Assembly: GCA_026008535.1 (NCBI GenBank)
Contig: BRKX01000018.1
Coordinates: 15,322,088-15,386,087, forward strand
Direction of reading: 5' to 3'
Source: Perilla frutescens
Lineage: Eukaryota; Streptophyta; Magnoliopsida; Lamiales; Lamiaceae
Length of the DNA: 64,000 nucleotides
The position numbers and the translations under genes are program-made. Every line of letters begins with the position of its first letter. The first letter of the stretch is position 1. Shown here piece by piece: positions 1 through 12,606 of this stretch. Under the pieces are notes generated by a model. That model saw only the letters and a program-made list of their open reading frames with translations. It was not told the DNA's origin and searched no databases.

Positions 1-731
1 TGGGGCCGAGAGGTGGGGGCAAATGGCAGGTTTGATTTGTGTATTTTAAATATTTGATTAATGATTAATGAGCTAGGATGTTCAAGTGGGCCGAGACAAG
101 TTGGGAATGTGGGCCACATTTGCATATTTATTTAAATATTCATTTATCTATTTTTTTTATTAAATTTTATGTTAATATTTATTTAATTTATTAATAGGCG
201 GCGCGTGGAACTAACTAGTATCGTATTTTCTAAAAGTCAAAGTTCAAGTCAAGGTGGGGAATCCAACGTGAAATTAAAAATTCATTTATCCTTATTATAT
301 GTTATATTCATTATGCAGGTTAGTTTACAGGCTAAATGATCCTAATCTACGGGTTTGGTGTTATGTTATGATTTTTACCTACAGGTTTGATGTTATGGAA
401 TGATCCTAACCTACGGGTTTGGTGTTATGTTATGATCCTTACTTTCGGGTTTGGTGTTATATTATAGCTTGTGTTAAATGTTTATTTCTTATAATTTGGA
501 TAAATGCAAGGATCTCACTGAGTTAATAGCACTCACCCCAAAGCTATTACTTATTTCAGGTTGATGATTTACTCGAGTGATGTGCGTGGTGACGTGTGAT
601 GATGGATTTCAAAGAGTTTTTATTATCTAGCTTTCGCTGTATTAAAGTAAATATTTTATATTTTAATAAAAATGGCCTCCTTTCTTTATTATTGTTATTA
701 TTATTATTTTTTTGAAAATTGGGGCGTGACA
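1..731 (+). mobile_element. 3' part of a gypsy-type LTR, cut by the window start
   Basis: The segment ends in TTGGGGCGTGACA, matching the ...GGGGCGTTACA terminus of the other gypsy-like LTRs here (7747, 63258). At 505-600 it has a module (CACTGAG, CACTCACCCC, TTTCAGGT, CGTGGTGACGTG) that recurs in those LTRs. A tandem block lies at about 331-465. The 5' end lies outside the window, so solo LTR and full element cannot be told apart. The Tekay/Retand-like label is inferred from LTR termini only. Confidence 0.6.
331..465 (+). repeat. Tandem repeat in an LTR, about 47-bp unit, three copies
   Basis: The phrase CTACGGGTTTGGTGTTATG recurs with small changes (CTACAGGTTTGATGTTATG, TTTCGGGTTTGGTGTTATA), each followed by ATGATCCT-like sequence. 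It lies inside the LTR and upstream of its conserved 3' module. Confidence 0.7.
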
Positions 732-1476
732 TATAATACATCACATGGATGCATATATGGTGGCTTTCAATGCTAGATTAGGCAAGATAATAGATTCTAC
801 AAAGGAGATTGAAAGTTCTTTGATTAGAAGTTCTCAACATGCGAGTTCAATTCTTCATAATTTGAGCCTCTAACACCAACCAGAGCAGTGCAACGTTATC
901 CAAGTGGAAAGTGTTGTATCATTTGAAGATGACTCAGAGGTGTTTATGGTTGAAGAAGAAGAAGAAGTGTCTGGGATATCTGTTGAAATTGAAGAGCCTT
1001 CCAAAGAGATGATGAAACTCCAAGGATTAGCTCAAATATTGCCAAAGAAATCAAAGAAGATGCAAGATAAAATTGTGGAATTCAAACCTCCACACAATAA
1101 AGAAAAAAACGTCTTAGCAGCCTGTTAAGAATGAACAAGCAATGGAATGGTGCACAAGGGTAGAAAAATGAATTGCTTTATTTTTTTATAAATAAAAGTA
1201 AATTTTCTATGGAAGATACTCATGGAGATGGCACCAAGCTGAAAGCTTCATAGATTTGGAGTATGCAAAAGGAAGAAGAACCATCTGCTAGGTTCTACAA
1301 TGCCATTGACGATAGTATCACAATTTCATTAGACTTCGTTGACTATTGAGGTATCGTCTAGCTATAGACGTTAAATAAAGCACTGGATGGGAGGTAACCC
1401 ATCATTTTTATTGCTTTGTTTATTTTTATTTTCTTTTGTTTAATGTTTTGTTTTAGCATTCTAACATGTAACAAGG
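732..1476 (+). mobile_element. Athila-like gypsy remnant, left part
   Basis: Non-coding landmark at about 1350-1405: TAGACGTTAAATAAAGCAC followed by TGGGAGGTAACCCA. Similar strings are typical downstream of the coding region in plant Athila-like elements (recalled family knowledge). The remnant resumes after the nested element ending at 7747, where the TSD CAAGG reappears. Only scraps of coding sequence remain. Confidence 0.55.
904..1128 (+). pseudogene. Acidic coding scrap in an Athila-like remnant
   Basis: A 74-codon open stretch with an acidic run (VEEEEEV) and a lysine-rich tail (PKKSKK). The upstream sequence from about 740 has an open frame in similar style, with a stop before this one. 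Its place in the Athila-like remnant suggests retrotransposon coding DNA, but I recognise no domain. It is not a convincing gene. Confidence 0.3.
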
Positions 1477-2410
1477 TGTAACGCCCCGATCCCGAAAGAC
1501 CGTGGAAATGGACGCCACGGGGGTGGGAATTAAGAAGCGAGAAAGAAATGGGGTAATTTAATTAACTAAACCTCAACAGAAAACTCAGAATAATCAAACA
1601 TGTTGTATAATAATATATACCTATTCATAATACCAAGATCAGAGCTCTTAGTGTTTAACAAAAGGATATTACAAGTGCGGAGACTTCATTATCAACAGAA
1701 TACTTAACAAAAAAAAAACAATGGGAAAATACGTAAACAACAAAAGCCCATTTCTCAGCATCGTCACATCCACGCGCCAGCCTACTAACCTGAAAAATAT
1801 TTAAAAATATTTGGGCTGAGTACTAGTGCACTCAGTGGGCAAGTTTTTACAATTCAAGTTATGCAAATCATTTTGTTAAAGTAATCTATCTGTGTTTATG
1901 CAGGTAGTGAAGCTTAGGAGGTTTAAAAGTTGGAAGCAACCTAAGTTCACCAAAACATTTTATCGTGAAGCGCTTAAGAGTATAACCCGTCACTGCCCGC
2001 AACCCAAACTACATCACCAGCGCATAACGTTGAGTATGGCCATAGTATACCCAAAGAGTATAACCAATAAGTGTTTCATTTTAGTCTCACCGACAAGGAG
2101 TAGGGCAGGACAAATAATGCATGCATACTGTAGCTACTCACATTGACACAACGCTGGTTTATGAGACTCCGACAACATACAGTAGCACGTAAATATTTAA
2201 CACAGATAGTCACATATGCAATTTTAGCAAATCAGAGCTTAATAACTCGAAAGGTACAATTTTCAAAGATATAGTATAGCCCACCTGGATGGAAGATAAA
2301 CTCTCAAATTCCGGATTGGTTTTGCTCAAATTTTGCTACTTCTTCTAGTCCTACAACAATCAGCATTGGCTTAGTTCTACTAAAGGACCCCATCAAAACT
2401 CAATCCTTAA
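1477..2410 (-). repeat. Diverged LTR copy of the rearranged element
   Basis: It aligns colinearly with 4524-5460 over about 0.9 kb with many substitutions and small indels (by eye 85-90% identity). Shared landmarks: CCCGAAAGAC near the terminus, GGGCTGAGTACTAGTGCACT, CAGGTAGTGAAGCTTAGGAG, and CAGTAGCACGTAAATATTTA. Similarity fades after about 2410. It lacks the second, inverted arm seen in the 4524-7747 copy. Confidence 0.75.
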
Positions 2411-4508
2411 GCTCCTTTTGAATTTAAATTTCTATTTATTTTATTCACTAGCTTCAATGCTTTAAACTTGGTGATTATAACAAATTGACATCTTCTAACT
2501 ATAAAATCATACAAATATTATTATTTACATCCATTAAACCACATTAATTAATGAAATAGTATATACACAATGCATGATTAAATGGAGAAAAGGTCCTGTT
2601 TTTAGTGAAGTTAAAATAATATTATCTAATCCTTAATTTAATAGTGCTAATATATTAAAATCTAGATATATTTAAATATACAAATTTATAATACATAACC
2701 TATATTCATAATACTAATACAAATCCATTAGAAATTTACTTAATACAGTAAAGTGATAATAACAAATTAATCAAGTTAGTAATTTATATGTATCATATTA
2801 ATTAAATGATAGAACTAATTACTCATCACAAAGAATCGCTAATTCCAAAACTAACAATCTTAATTCATTATATTATACTAATAACTTCAAATCCAACTCT
2901 TAAAATATTAGCTTAGATATATATGCAAAATTAAAAATATATACACTAACCTTTGCTTAGCTATGAAGTTTCTCTTTCAATTTATGAGGACTCACGTTTT
3001 TTTTTTGTTGTAATATAATGTATTACTTCTTATAGTTAAATAAGAGTGGATGTCCAAAAGCCTTATTCATATATATAAGCAAATATGTGTATCTAAATTT
3101 CAATTCAACCCAAGAGTCAAGGACACGTGTATGTAATATAAATGCCCAACCTAAAATTTTATCCTAAACCATCATAATCTTCTTTTCTTTACATTCTTAT
3201 CTATCCAAGATTCCAAGTGGCATTTACTATTATATAATTAACTTATATATATAGCTAGCATTCTCGCAAGCATACACATATACCTATATAACTTAATTGT
3301 TTTCAAATATAATAATAATAATAATAATAATAATATTTAGATTGGATTGAAATATAATAATATTTATTTAGATAATCATTAGGTTCAAATATGACTATAT
3401 CCTAATTAAATTTAGATAATAAAATTTTGTATTGTTCGTTCAATTTAGCCATTCGTTTGCATGTAAAGTTCAATTTTGTATCCATAGCTTCCTGATTAAA
3501 TGTCGATGTGAATTACATTTCTTGATCGTACATGATTGAGATAAGAATTCCACATAGGTGCACCAGTACTCGTACATATAGCTAAGCTAGCTTGTTCGAC
3601 TCCATCTCTATCTTGATTGGTATCATATGTTATTGCCCATGAAAATTCCTAGTCTCCACATAGATCGTTGACTTATGTTTTTGTTTTCAAAATATTTTAT
3701 TGCTTAATGTGTCCATCTTCTTAGCAACAATGCAAATTCTTGGTCAACTTTAACATAGCTCAATCTGAAAGACTTCTTCTAACCGGATGTTGACCCCTAT
3801 AAAATAGGTTATTTTCCCAATGAACTCAAACACCGAATTGATCTCTTTCTTGGTATACGTACGAAATCTCGTAATCCGCTCATCGTGATATACATGTGAT
3901 AGTTCTTCTAAGCCATAAGTTTATGTTCAATCATCAAAATGAAAGTTTCCTTAGTCAAACTATGATTTTAGCAATCTCATAAGTGTTCAAAAGTTCAGCC
4001 TAAGTTCAGCAACTATAGGCTAAGTTTATCTTACCTTATCAAGATTTCAAGTTCTCGTACTCATTCTAGAGTATATACAACAAACACTTTCCGGCTATCA
4101 TAGTTTACAGTGTGCATTCTGCACATTCCCAACATCACAAGTATGCACAAGGCATAGATAAATAAGTTCATACATATATGTAATCAACATAGTTTTTCGA
4201 TAAAAACCAGTATGCTATCAAAATAGCAACAGAGTACGCAATCCGCGTAGTTAATTAGAGTATGCAATCAGTATAAAAATCAATCTTTCGAAGAATTCCT
4301 ATCACTATGGCGAATCCTAATCTTTCATTTTCAGACAAACATAACATTTCAATATTAATGTAAACTTTTAAGAACTAAAAACCGCATAAAAACATGTGTA
4401 CCTTTTAGCTATTGCGTGAGTGACGAGCTGAGGCTTATATAATATCACACAAGAATCTACGACTCACAAATGAAAGATGACCCAGCAGGTCTGCAGAGTT
4501 GCAAACCT
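2411..4508. other. Non-coding interior of the rearranged element
   Basis: About 2.1 kb without a credible coding frame. It holds an (AAT)n microsatellite near 3308-3335, TATA-rich stretches, and probably the rest of the diverged LTR, whose right edge I could not locate. Near 3740-4500 it becomes the short interior leading to the minus-strand primer-binding site. Confidence 0.5.
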
Positions 4509-4520
4509 GCTCTGATACCA
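4509..4520 (-). other. Primer-binding site (initiator Met tRNA type)
   Basis: Minus-strand TGGTATCAGAGC lies three bases beyond the LTR terminus, whose minus-strand end is GGGGCGCTACA. It matches the 3' end complement of plant initiator tRNA-Met, the usual primer of many plant LTR retrotransposons. It shows that the adjacent 4524-7747 LTR belongs to a minus-strand element. Confidence 0.8.
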
Positions 4521-4523
4521 CTC

Positions 4524-7500
4524 TGTAGCGCCCCGGTCCCGAAAGACAGTGGAAATGGACGCCACGGGGGTTGGAATTAAGAAGCGGAAAAGAAATGGGG
4601 TAATTTAAATAACGAAAACTCAATAGAAGACTCAGAACAATCAAACCTGCTTTATAATAAATTATAATTATCCATAATACTAAGATTAGATCTCTTAGCA
4701 TTTAGCAAATGAGTATCATAAGTGCGGAAGCTGAATTTTTAACAGAATACTGATAAAAGAGACAATAGAAAAATACATAAACTACAATAGCCCATATCTC
4801 AGCCTCGTCACATCCACGCTCCAGCCTACTCACCTGAAAAATATTTGAAAATATTTGGGCTGAGTACTAGTGCACTCAGTGGGCATATTTTCTCAATTCA
4901 AGTTATGCAAATCATTTTGTAAAAGTAATCTATCTGTGTTCATGCAGGTAGTGAAGCTTAGGAGATTTTAAAATTTAAAGCAACCTAAGTTCACCAAAAC
5001 ATTTTATCGTGAAAGCGCTTAAGAGTAACCAGTCACTGCCCGCAACCCGTACTACATCACCACGCGTAAAGTTGAGTATGGCCAAGTATACCCAATGGGT
5101 GTAATCCATAAGTGTTTCATTTTAGTCTCACCGACAAGGAGTAGGGCATGACAAATAATACATGCATACTGTAACTACTCACATTGACACAGCGCTGGTA
5201 TATGAGACTCCGACAACATACAGTAGCACGTAAATATTTAACACAGATAGTCACATATGCAATTTTAACAAAGTAGAGCTTAATAACTCAAAAGATACAA
5301 TTTGCAAAGATATAGTAGCCCACCTGGATAATAGATAAGCTTTCAAATTCTGTGCTGATTTTGTTCAGGTTCTACTAGCTCTTCTAGGCCTACAATAACC
5401 AGTCTTTGCTTAGTTTAATTAAATGACCCATATCAAAACTCAATCCCTACTATTCCTTTTTAATATATATTTGATCAATTCTTATTATTTTATTAGACAT
5501 TTAAAAATAATAGTTATTTCACAAATAGAAATTTTAATTTACTAATTACTATGGCTACCTACTTAAGTCCATTACCTTAGCTAAAATAATTAAAACATAA
5601 GAACATCACAATAACCAACTGCAACACATGATCTTAAGAGAAATGATAATTTATTATTTTATTCTATGATTTATGATTAGCAGAAAATAAAGAATTGAAT
5701 ACGAATATTTGGGGAAATGGATAATTAATAGTTGAATTCGATTATATATATATATATATATATATATATCTAATAGTTAGAATAAGTGAAATATCCAAAT
5801 TTCTTGGTATTAAAAAAAATATATAAATAGCATATGCCAACCATAAGCATAATCTAGGGAAGAAAAACGGACCCTTCTAGGTCACATTTTCTGGTAATGT
5901 GTACCCATTGAGTGTGTTAGAAATACTCTTAGAACATTTTCGTATTTAATTTAGAACCCTAGATATGCACTTAATTTGATTAAATAGAATTTATTTACTA
6001 AGCGTAATAGATTTATTGTGACAAATATATATAAAAAAATGAATATATATATATATATATATATTTTGTATGTATGTATACCATTTATATATTTATATAT
6101 AATAATAATAATAAAATATATATATTATTACGTGTATATATATATATATATATATAAGAATATGTATAATGGAAATTGAATTGTCATTACTTTTCTTACC
6201 TACACGTGTCATGCATATGTTTTATCCAAATGATGTGGCAAATTAGAATTAAAAAAGAAAATGATGACTCATGTACTATTCTCAATATTTTATTAGGAAC
6301 TCTAATACTATTAAAATTGATTCATGCCAAGTCTAAGTAAGAGAAAAAAAACAAACGAACACCCTCTAATTAGCTATTCCAAGTCATTAATCAACCAAAA
6401 CTCTTATTCAAGGTAGTCTTCTATCTATCTATTAGTTTAATTTTATGAATCTTATTTTTTGTAGTGGGAATGTAAAATTTCAATTTGCATTACAATATAA
6501 AATAATTATGCTAATATATATATATATAATCGAATTCAACTATTAATTATCCATTTCCCCAAATATTCGTATTCAATTCTTTATTTTCTGCTAATCATAA
6601 ATCATAGAATAAAATAATAAATTATCATTTCTCTTAAGATCATGTGTTGCAGTTGGTTATTGTGATGTTCTTATGTTTTAATTATTTTATCTAAGGTAAT
6701 GGACTTAAGTAGGTAGCCATAGTAATTAGTAAATTAAAATTTCTATTTGTGAAATAACTATTATTTTTAAATGTCTAATAAAATAATAAGAATTGATCAA
6801 ATATATATTAAAAAGGAATAGTAGGGATTGAGTTTTGATATGGGTCATTTAATTAAACTAAGCAAAGACTGGTTATTGTAGGCCTAGAAGAGCTAGTAGA
6901 ACCTGAACAAAACCAGCACAGAATTTGAAAGCTTATCTATTATCCAGGTGGGCTACTATATCTTTGCAAATTGTATCTTTTGAGTTATTAAGCTCTACTT
7001 TGTTAAAATTGCATATGTGACTATCTGTGTTAAATATTTACGTGCTACTGTATGTTGTCGGAGTCTCATATACCAGCGCTGTGTCAATGTGAGTAGTTAC
7101 AGTATGCATGTATTATTTGTCATGCCCTACTCCTTGTCGGTGAGACTAAAATGAAACACTTATGGATTACACCCATTGGGTATACTTGGTCATACTCAAC
7201 TTTACGCGTGGTGATGTAGTACGGGTTGCGGGCAGTGACTGGTTACTCTTAAGCGCTTTCACGATAAAATGTTTTGGTGAACTTAGGTTGCTTTAAATTT
7301 TAAAATCTCCTAAGCTTCACTACCTGCATGAACACAGATAGATTACTTTTATAAAATGATTTGCATAACTTGAATTGAGAAAATATGCCCACTGAGTGCA
7401 CTAGTACTCAGCCCAAATATTTTCAAATATTTTTCAGGTGAGTAGGCTTGAGCGTGGATGTGACGAGGCTGAGATATGGGCTATTGTAGTTTATGTATTT

Positions 7501-7747
7501 TTCTATTGTCTCTTTTATCAGTATTCTGTTAAAAATTCAGCTTCCGCACTTATGATACTTATTTGCTAAATGCTAAGAGATCTAATCTTAGTATTATGGA
7601 TAATTATAATTTATTATAAAGCAGGTTTGATTGTTCTGAGTCTTCTATTGAGTTTTCGTTATTTAAATTACCCCATTTCTTTCCCGCTTCTTAATTCCAA
7701 CCCCCGTGGCATCCATTTCCACAGTCTTTCGGGACCGGGGCGCTACA
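4524..7747 (-). repeat. Palindromic LTR: 1.23 kb inverted arms around a 0.77 kb loop
   Basis: Arm 1 is 4524-5750 and arm 2 is 6521-7747, each 1227 bp by my count. They match in inverted orientation almost base for base. Among the few differences seen: ACAGTGG/ACTGTGG, GACGCC/GATGCC, CTCCAGCC/CTCAAGCC. The arms meet an AT-rich loop (5751-6520) with several (TA)n runs. Outer termini are TGTAGCGCCCC and GGGGCGCTACA. There is no coding content. Confidence 0.85.
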
Positions 7748-7752
7748 CAAGG

Positions 7753-9166
7753 AGTTTTGGAGCACAAAGACAAGTTGAGATGATCCAATGCCGTTTTCAA
7801 GATCCTTTCTTCTATGTTAGCACGGTGAGTTCGTTCCAAACACATCTTTTATTTAGTTCCCCCAAAATTTATTCTCTTTGCAGTTAAACAAGTTTGAGGA
7901 TAGATATGACATGTTTGGCACGTTTATTTTTTTTGTTTTTGTTTAGTTCTTTGAGTTCTTTTTTTGAAGTATGTGTGTTTAGTTATTTATAGAGTCATGT
8001 CTTGTGAACTCGTGAGATGCCGATGAGGAAAAATGAGCTTATTTGTGAAAACTTGAATGAATTCGACTTCTTATGAGTTGTATAAATCAATATGCACTTC
8101 TGATTGAAGTAGATTGAAACATGAATAGTCCTGTGAGATTTTGAGCTTTAAATTGTTGTATCATTGCATAGTTCATTCTTTGGTGAGTGTTTCTCATGCA
8201 TGCATCTGAGTCTCTAGAACTTGCCATGGTTTCTGATCGAATTATTTGAGTATGTAAATGATTTAGATATGATTTAAGGCTATCTATTCTTAGCCACATG
8301 ATTTTTCTAAACACTAACCCAGAAAAATCGATCTTCGCTAGCCAATTTTGAGCCATAATTACCTTTTGTTCATAAACTTGGATGATAGGAGATTTGGATG
8401 GTGAATAAGGGTATCTATTTTGATGAACAATGATGATTTAGGTGAAGGAATGGAATGATTTGGTATTTAAATGTTTTGTCATTCTCATAAGCTTTGAAAA
8501 AAAAGAGAGAAAAAATAACGAAAAAAGGAAAAAAAGAATGAAAAAGCCAAATTTAAATAGATGATAATTGAGATTTTTTTATCATTTGTTGGCTTAATTA
8601 TTTAAATTTTGTAAAGCATAAGAGAATTATGAAGTGTGTACAAAGTACATGGAAATAGGGAGATTTTGGAGATGATTGGGTGAATTGGAGAAGTTAGAAG
8701 ATGGAGTTTTGTATCCATACTCAGGTTTGAAAGAGAAAGAAGGTGTTAGTGGTTTGAATTTACATTTGAGTCACTTAGCCAAAATTTCCTAACCTTAACC
8801 AATGTTCCTACATTACATCCTGAATTAAAGACCTTTTTTATCTTTATTCTTACATGTTCGAGTATAAATGAGTTAGATGATTGGCAAGCTTATGGTTGAT
8901 ACTTTTGCATTGTATTTGATTCTATGAGAGTACATCTTATACACTTGAGAGATGAGTGATACAATTATCGATGAGGTTCATGTTTAGATTTATTGAGATT
9001 GGTTGTATATATGATTTTATGAATTATAGGAATTGGATTTGTTCTTGAAAATATATTTGGTTTTGTTCTTGAGGCATTAATGATCGAGTTTACTATGCCC
9101 TTTCGTGTTTATTTTCTTAGTGTTCTCCTCATTGTTCGAGGACGAACAATGGGTCAAGTTTGGGAG
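7753..9166 (+). mobile_element. Athila-like gypsy remnant, 3' internal region
   Basis: This continues the Athila-like remnant after the nested insertion. A purine-rich A/G stretch lies at 8495-8545. The string GTTCGAGGACGAACAATGG at 9135-9152 is followed by a polypurine tract (AGTTTGGGAGG, ending 9167) just before an LTR starting TGATAAAC. That arrangement is typical of the 3' end of Athila-type elements (recalled). No intact coding frame is present. Confidence 0.6.
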
Positions 9167-9168
9167 GT

Positions 9169-9745
9169 TGATAAACATGGATTTTTCATGTATTTTGAGG
9201 TCTATTTAGATAGTATTTCTTGTGTATTGCATGCATATATTGAGAAGTTGAGCATAGTTTTCCATATGTTGTGCAATGTCACGTTTTTGCTCATTTTGAA
9301 TGGATTTAATGTCAATTATTTTATGAAATTTAAATGAGCTTGAAAAGTACCTAAGAAGATATAGGTTCGAGTTAGGAGCGCGTTGCAACTTGAATTGGGT
9401 CAATCAGATGAGAAACGAGCGAGAACGGAGCAAAACGACGAGGAGTGTCGGGCGGCAGAAACTGGCACATAGCTGCCCGTGCAGAAAGACATCCTTCGCG
9501 CACGGCCCGTGCGCGACTAAGGCGAAACTCGTCCAGAAACTGGCGCACGGCCCGTGTGCGAGAACATCCTTAGTGCACGGCCCGTTCGTGAAAAGTCGGG
9601 TTTTGGCAGATTTTTTACTTCTTTCCTTATTTGACTTCATCAAACCCATCCAAGCTTGGCCCAGCTATTTAAGCCTCTTACTTGGACGAAAATTCACACA
9701 ATTTTACCCTATAGGCTTCGGGCAAATGCACGGATTTCAAAAATA
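9169..9745 (+). mobile_element. Truncated Athila-like 3' LTR
   Basis: It starts TGATAAAC right after the polypurine tract, like the solo LTR at 26193. At 9466-9600 it carries three GCACGGCCCGT-type palindromic motifs, found in diverged form in the other Athila LTR. A promoter-like CTATTTAAGCC is near 9665 and ACCCTATAGG near 9705. The expected LTR 3' end is not visible, so it is probably truncated near 9745. Confidence 0.55.
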
Positions 9746-10161
9746 AATAAATTAAGTCACTTTAATTTTAGGGTTCACTAATTTCATTTTAGGGTATATA
9801 TTTCTTTCAAAATTAGGTTTTTTATTTTCAATCAACGTTTATATTTGTTTCGAAAAAAAATAAATTAATTATCGTATCGAATTTCAAAAATATTAAATTA
9901 ATTCACTTTTATTTTAGGGGTCACTAATTCAATTTTATGGTATCTATTTACATTTATTTCAAACAAATTAACGATTTACTTTAATTTTAAGACTCACTAA
10001 TTTTATTTTAGGGCATATAATTTTGGGCAAAAAGCTAAAAAATCCTAAAAATCGCAAAGGAAATTAAAAAAAATTGAAAAACATATATACGGGGGAATGT
10101 ACCCCACCCGCATACACACACTGAACATGGTTGACTTTATTTTTTTTCTTTCTCTTTATGG
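9746..10161. other. AT-rich spacer with imperfect repeats
   Basis: No gene seen. The phrase TTTTAGGGTTCACTAATTTC recurs imperfectly about three times (near 9765, 9915 and 9985). The origin is unknown. Confidence 0.4.
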
Positions 10162-10928
10162 GTAATTCTAAATACAATCCTCATTTTACTATTTATAACC
10201 GTACCCTCAATATGAACACATTATTTAAAATACCTAATACGCCTTTATAGCCTCCCCAATTTAAACTCCCACAAAATTCTTCATCTATTCCTATATTTTT
10301 GTTTGAATTTCATTTCTTCAACCTTTTTCACAAAAACCCAGAACTGATCTCAGAAGCATCAGTAAATTACATATATACTTTTTTCATAATTAAATTATCA
10401 TTGAAAATCATGACATGAATCCGATCACCACACTTGAACAAGAGGCACAATATTAGAAACTAAAATTCATATGTTTCAAAAAGATAATACTAGATTCGAT
10501 ACATAACGTCAAACAGAGAAAGTGTATCGACACATTCATATATCAAGCATAACAACAAAGTAATGTTCATCTTAATAACAAAATTGAATATGTTGGCGAA
10601 ATCAATAGCTAGCGGCCAAAATTCTGAAATCAATTACGGGCTAGGTGAAATACTCCTATACTTATGACTAAAACTATGGAAAACCAAACATAAATAAGAG
10701 AAATCATTCTATCGGAAATATCTGAACATCTCTGAAATCAAATTATGGGCTAATGGTTGAACAAAATTTTGCTAGAGTTTTATTAGTTATAGAACAAGGG
10801 TGGGGTTATGATAGTGTTTTAGATTTAAGAGTTAATTAAGGGCAAAATAATCTTATCATAGTAATATTTATATTTTAAAATATAGTGAAGGTTATAAAAA
10901 GAAAAATGAAGACTGTATTTAGAATTAC
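10162..10928. mobile_element. Non-autonomous inverted-repeat element, 767 bp
   Basis: The left end GTAATTCTAAATACAATCCT matches the reverse complement of the right end (AGGACTGT... in degenerate form: GACTGTATTTAGAATTAC). Similarity extends about 40 bp (TTTATAACC also shared). I could not find a clean target-site duplication, so the superfamily stays open. No transposase sequence is visible. Confidence 0.6.
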
Positions 10929-11099
10929 TTTTTCTATATTAAGTCTGGATCAGTCTGATGAATTCAGACCCACGCTAGTTGCACTGGAGAGGAGCCCTAA
11001 TTTATTATCCATTTATCCTATATCGTGGAACAATAGTTATTTTTTCCCTTTTGTTTTTGTAAGGCAATGTTAGTCCAGTTGCTTTTGTTTTGGGACTAA

Positions 11100-11849
11100 G
11101 AGCATCTCCAGTGGTGTACCATAATTTTGGTACATAACTCCGCCACATCATCGCCACATCAAAAGCTATGTACCTACTTTTTTAAATACTTATTCCCTTC
11201 CAATCACCCACTATACATATGGTACATACATAACTTTTTGGGGTCCACCATATTTATCAATCATTTTAATAAAATATATATACATATATATATATATATA
11301 TTAATTTTATGTATAATTTATACAAGAAAATTATTGAGATAGATATAATTGATTTTTTTTTAAATGCAAGAGAAAAATATTATTTTAATAACATGTTTTT
11401 ATTAAAAAATAGAATTAAACCTCATAGGCTGAAAACTATATTTCCACGCTTTCCTGCCGGCAGGAGAGTGTAGAACGAAATTCATTAAAACTATATTTCC
11501 ACGATTTCCTACCGGCAGGAAAGCGTAGAATGAAATTCATTAAAATTTATATAATTTTAAAAAGAAAGAAAAAGAAGAAGAGAGAAATGGAAAAGAAAGA
11601 AAGGAGTTGGAATGAGCGGGTGGGTGGAGAGAGGGGAGGAGAGAGAAAAGAGGAAAAGTGGAGAGAGAAAGAATAAAAAAAGATGAGTGGGCCCCACATC
11701 ATACCTTTTTTCCCCCAAATACTTGGTACATGCAGTTGTACCAAGTATTAAATTTGTACCCTTTTTTTCAACCCTCACTATAGTGTACCTTAATTTTGTG
11801 GTACATACTAAAAATTTGTACATAAAATTTGCTCCCATTGTGGATGCTC
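11100..11849. mobile_element. PIF/Harbinger-type MITE, TSD TAA
   Basis: The left end GAGCATCTCCAGTGG pairs with the right end CCATTGTGGATGCTC. TAA flanks both sides (11097-11099, 11850-11852), the 3-bp duplication of PIF/Harbinger elements. Subterminal GGTACATA/TATGTACC motifs are also inverted. Inside, a roughly 73-bp unit with TTTCCACG and CCGGCAGGA is duplicated (about 11425-11545), followed by a purine-rich block. A 62-bp stretch near 11353-11415 recurs in the Harbinger element at 51294-52468. Confidence 0.8.
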
Positions 11850-12392
11850 TAAGATTTATTATTCTTTACGCGAGAAACATCCTAATTTCTTTTAGAGCCG
11901 CAATTTATGACTTAATAACTCAACAGAAGGATATTCCTCTTCTATAATAGAACATTTTTCTTCTTTTTTTCGAAAAACACGTGCATTAATATTTTTTTCC
12001 TGATAGGAATATTTATTTTGACCTTTTAATTGCCATATGTAAAACGATACTTTTAAATTTAGGGAATATATATGGGAACAATGTCTAGTTCAAAAAGAAT
12101 GTCTTATAAAGCACTTGAAATCCTCTAGTCTTAATTTATATATGGTATCCTATGTCAAATTTTAAAATTATTATCTTTTTCATTTTTTACTTCAATTTTA
12201 ATTTCTTTCGGTTTAATATAATTTTACATTATTATTTACGATTTATTCCAAGCAATTATGGTTTATAATTATTTTTAATATTTAATTTTCATTTTTTAGT
12301 TAATATAATTAATTTTTAGGGTTGATTATTCCAAATTTAGAAATATAATTTTTAAAAATTTCAATTTTTAGTAATAAATATTAATTATGATA

Positions 12393-12419
12393 CTAGCATT
12401 TCGCCCGTGCGATGCACGG
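12393..12419 (-). other. Helitron-type 3' terminus (hairpin + CTAG)
   Basis: Seen directly: the palindrome CCGTGCGATGCACGG on the plus strand at 12405-12419 and CTAG at 12393-12396, preceded by A. The stem is perfect and GC-rich in an otherwise AT-rich tract. Confidence 0.6.
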
Positions 12420-12606
12420 ATAAGAATAAGAGATCCATATAATTATTAATTTTTCTATTAAAATAGCATACTTAAAATTAAAAGAGTTAATCGTCAAACT
12501 AAATATCAGAACGAAATGTGAAAACACATGATGTTCGCTCACAGTATTAAATTTCAGTACTCTAGCTTAATAATCGTGAGATAGAGAAGATATAAAATTA
12601 AAAGAT

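Larger units (their letters stand above)
1477..7747 (-). mobile_element. Rearranged gypsy-like LTR element with 5-bp TSD
   Basis: The outer ends are TGTAACGCCCC (1477) and GGGGCGCTACA (ending 7747), flanked by perfect 5-bp repeats CAAGG at 1472-1476 and 7748-7752. Related LTR sequence occurs three times: 1477 to about 2410, 4524-5750, and 6521-7747 inverted. A tRNA-Met primer-binding site reads on the minus strand at 4509-4520, next to the LTR terminus at 4524, which sets the orientation. No gag or pol is visible between 2411 and 4508, so it is non-autonomous. It inserted into an Athila-like remnant, whose sequence continues on both sides. Confidence 0.7.

Noticed and set aside
7570..7887. 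105-codon open frame with a mirror copy at 4435-4701
   Set aside because: The same peptide start on both strands simply reflects the two arms of the LTR palindrome.
9390..9746. 118-codon plus-strand and 81-codon minus-strand open frames
   Set aside because: Both read through the GC-rich palindromic motifs of the Athila LTR. The repeated HGPC residues reflect the repeats, and no domain is visible.
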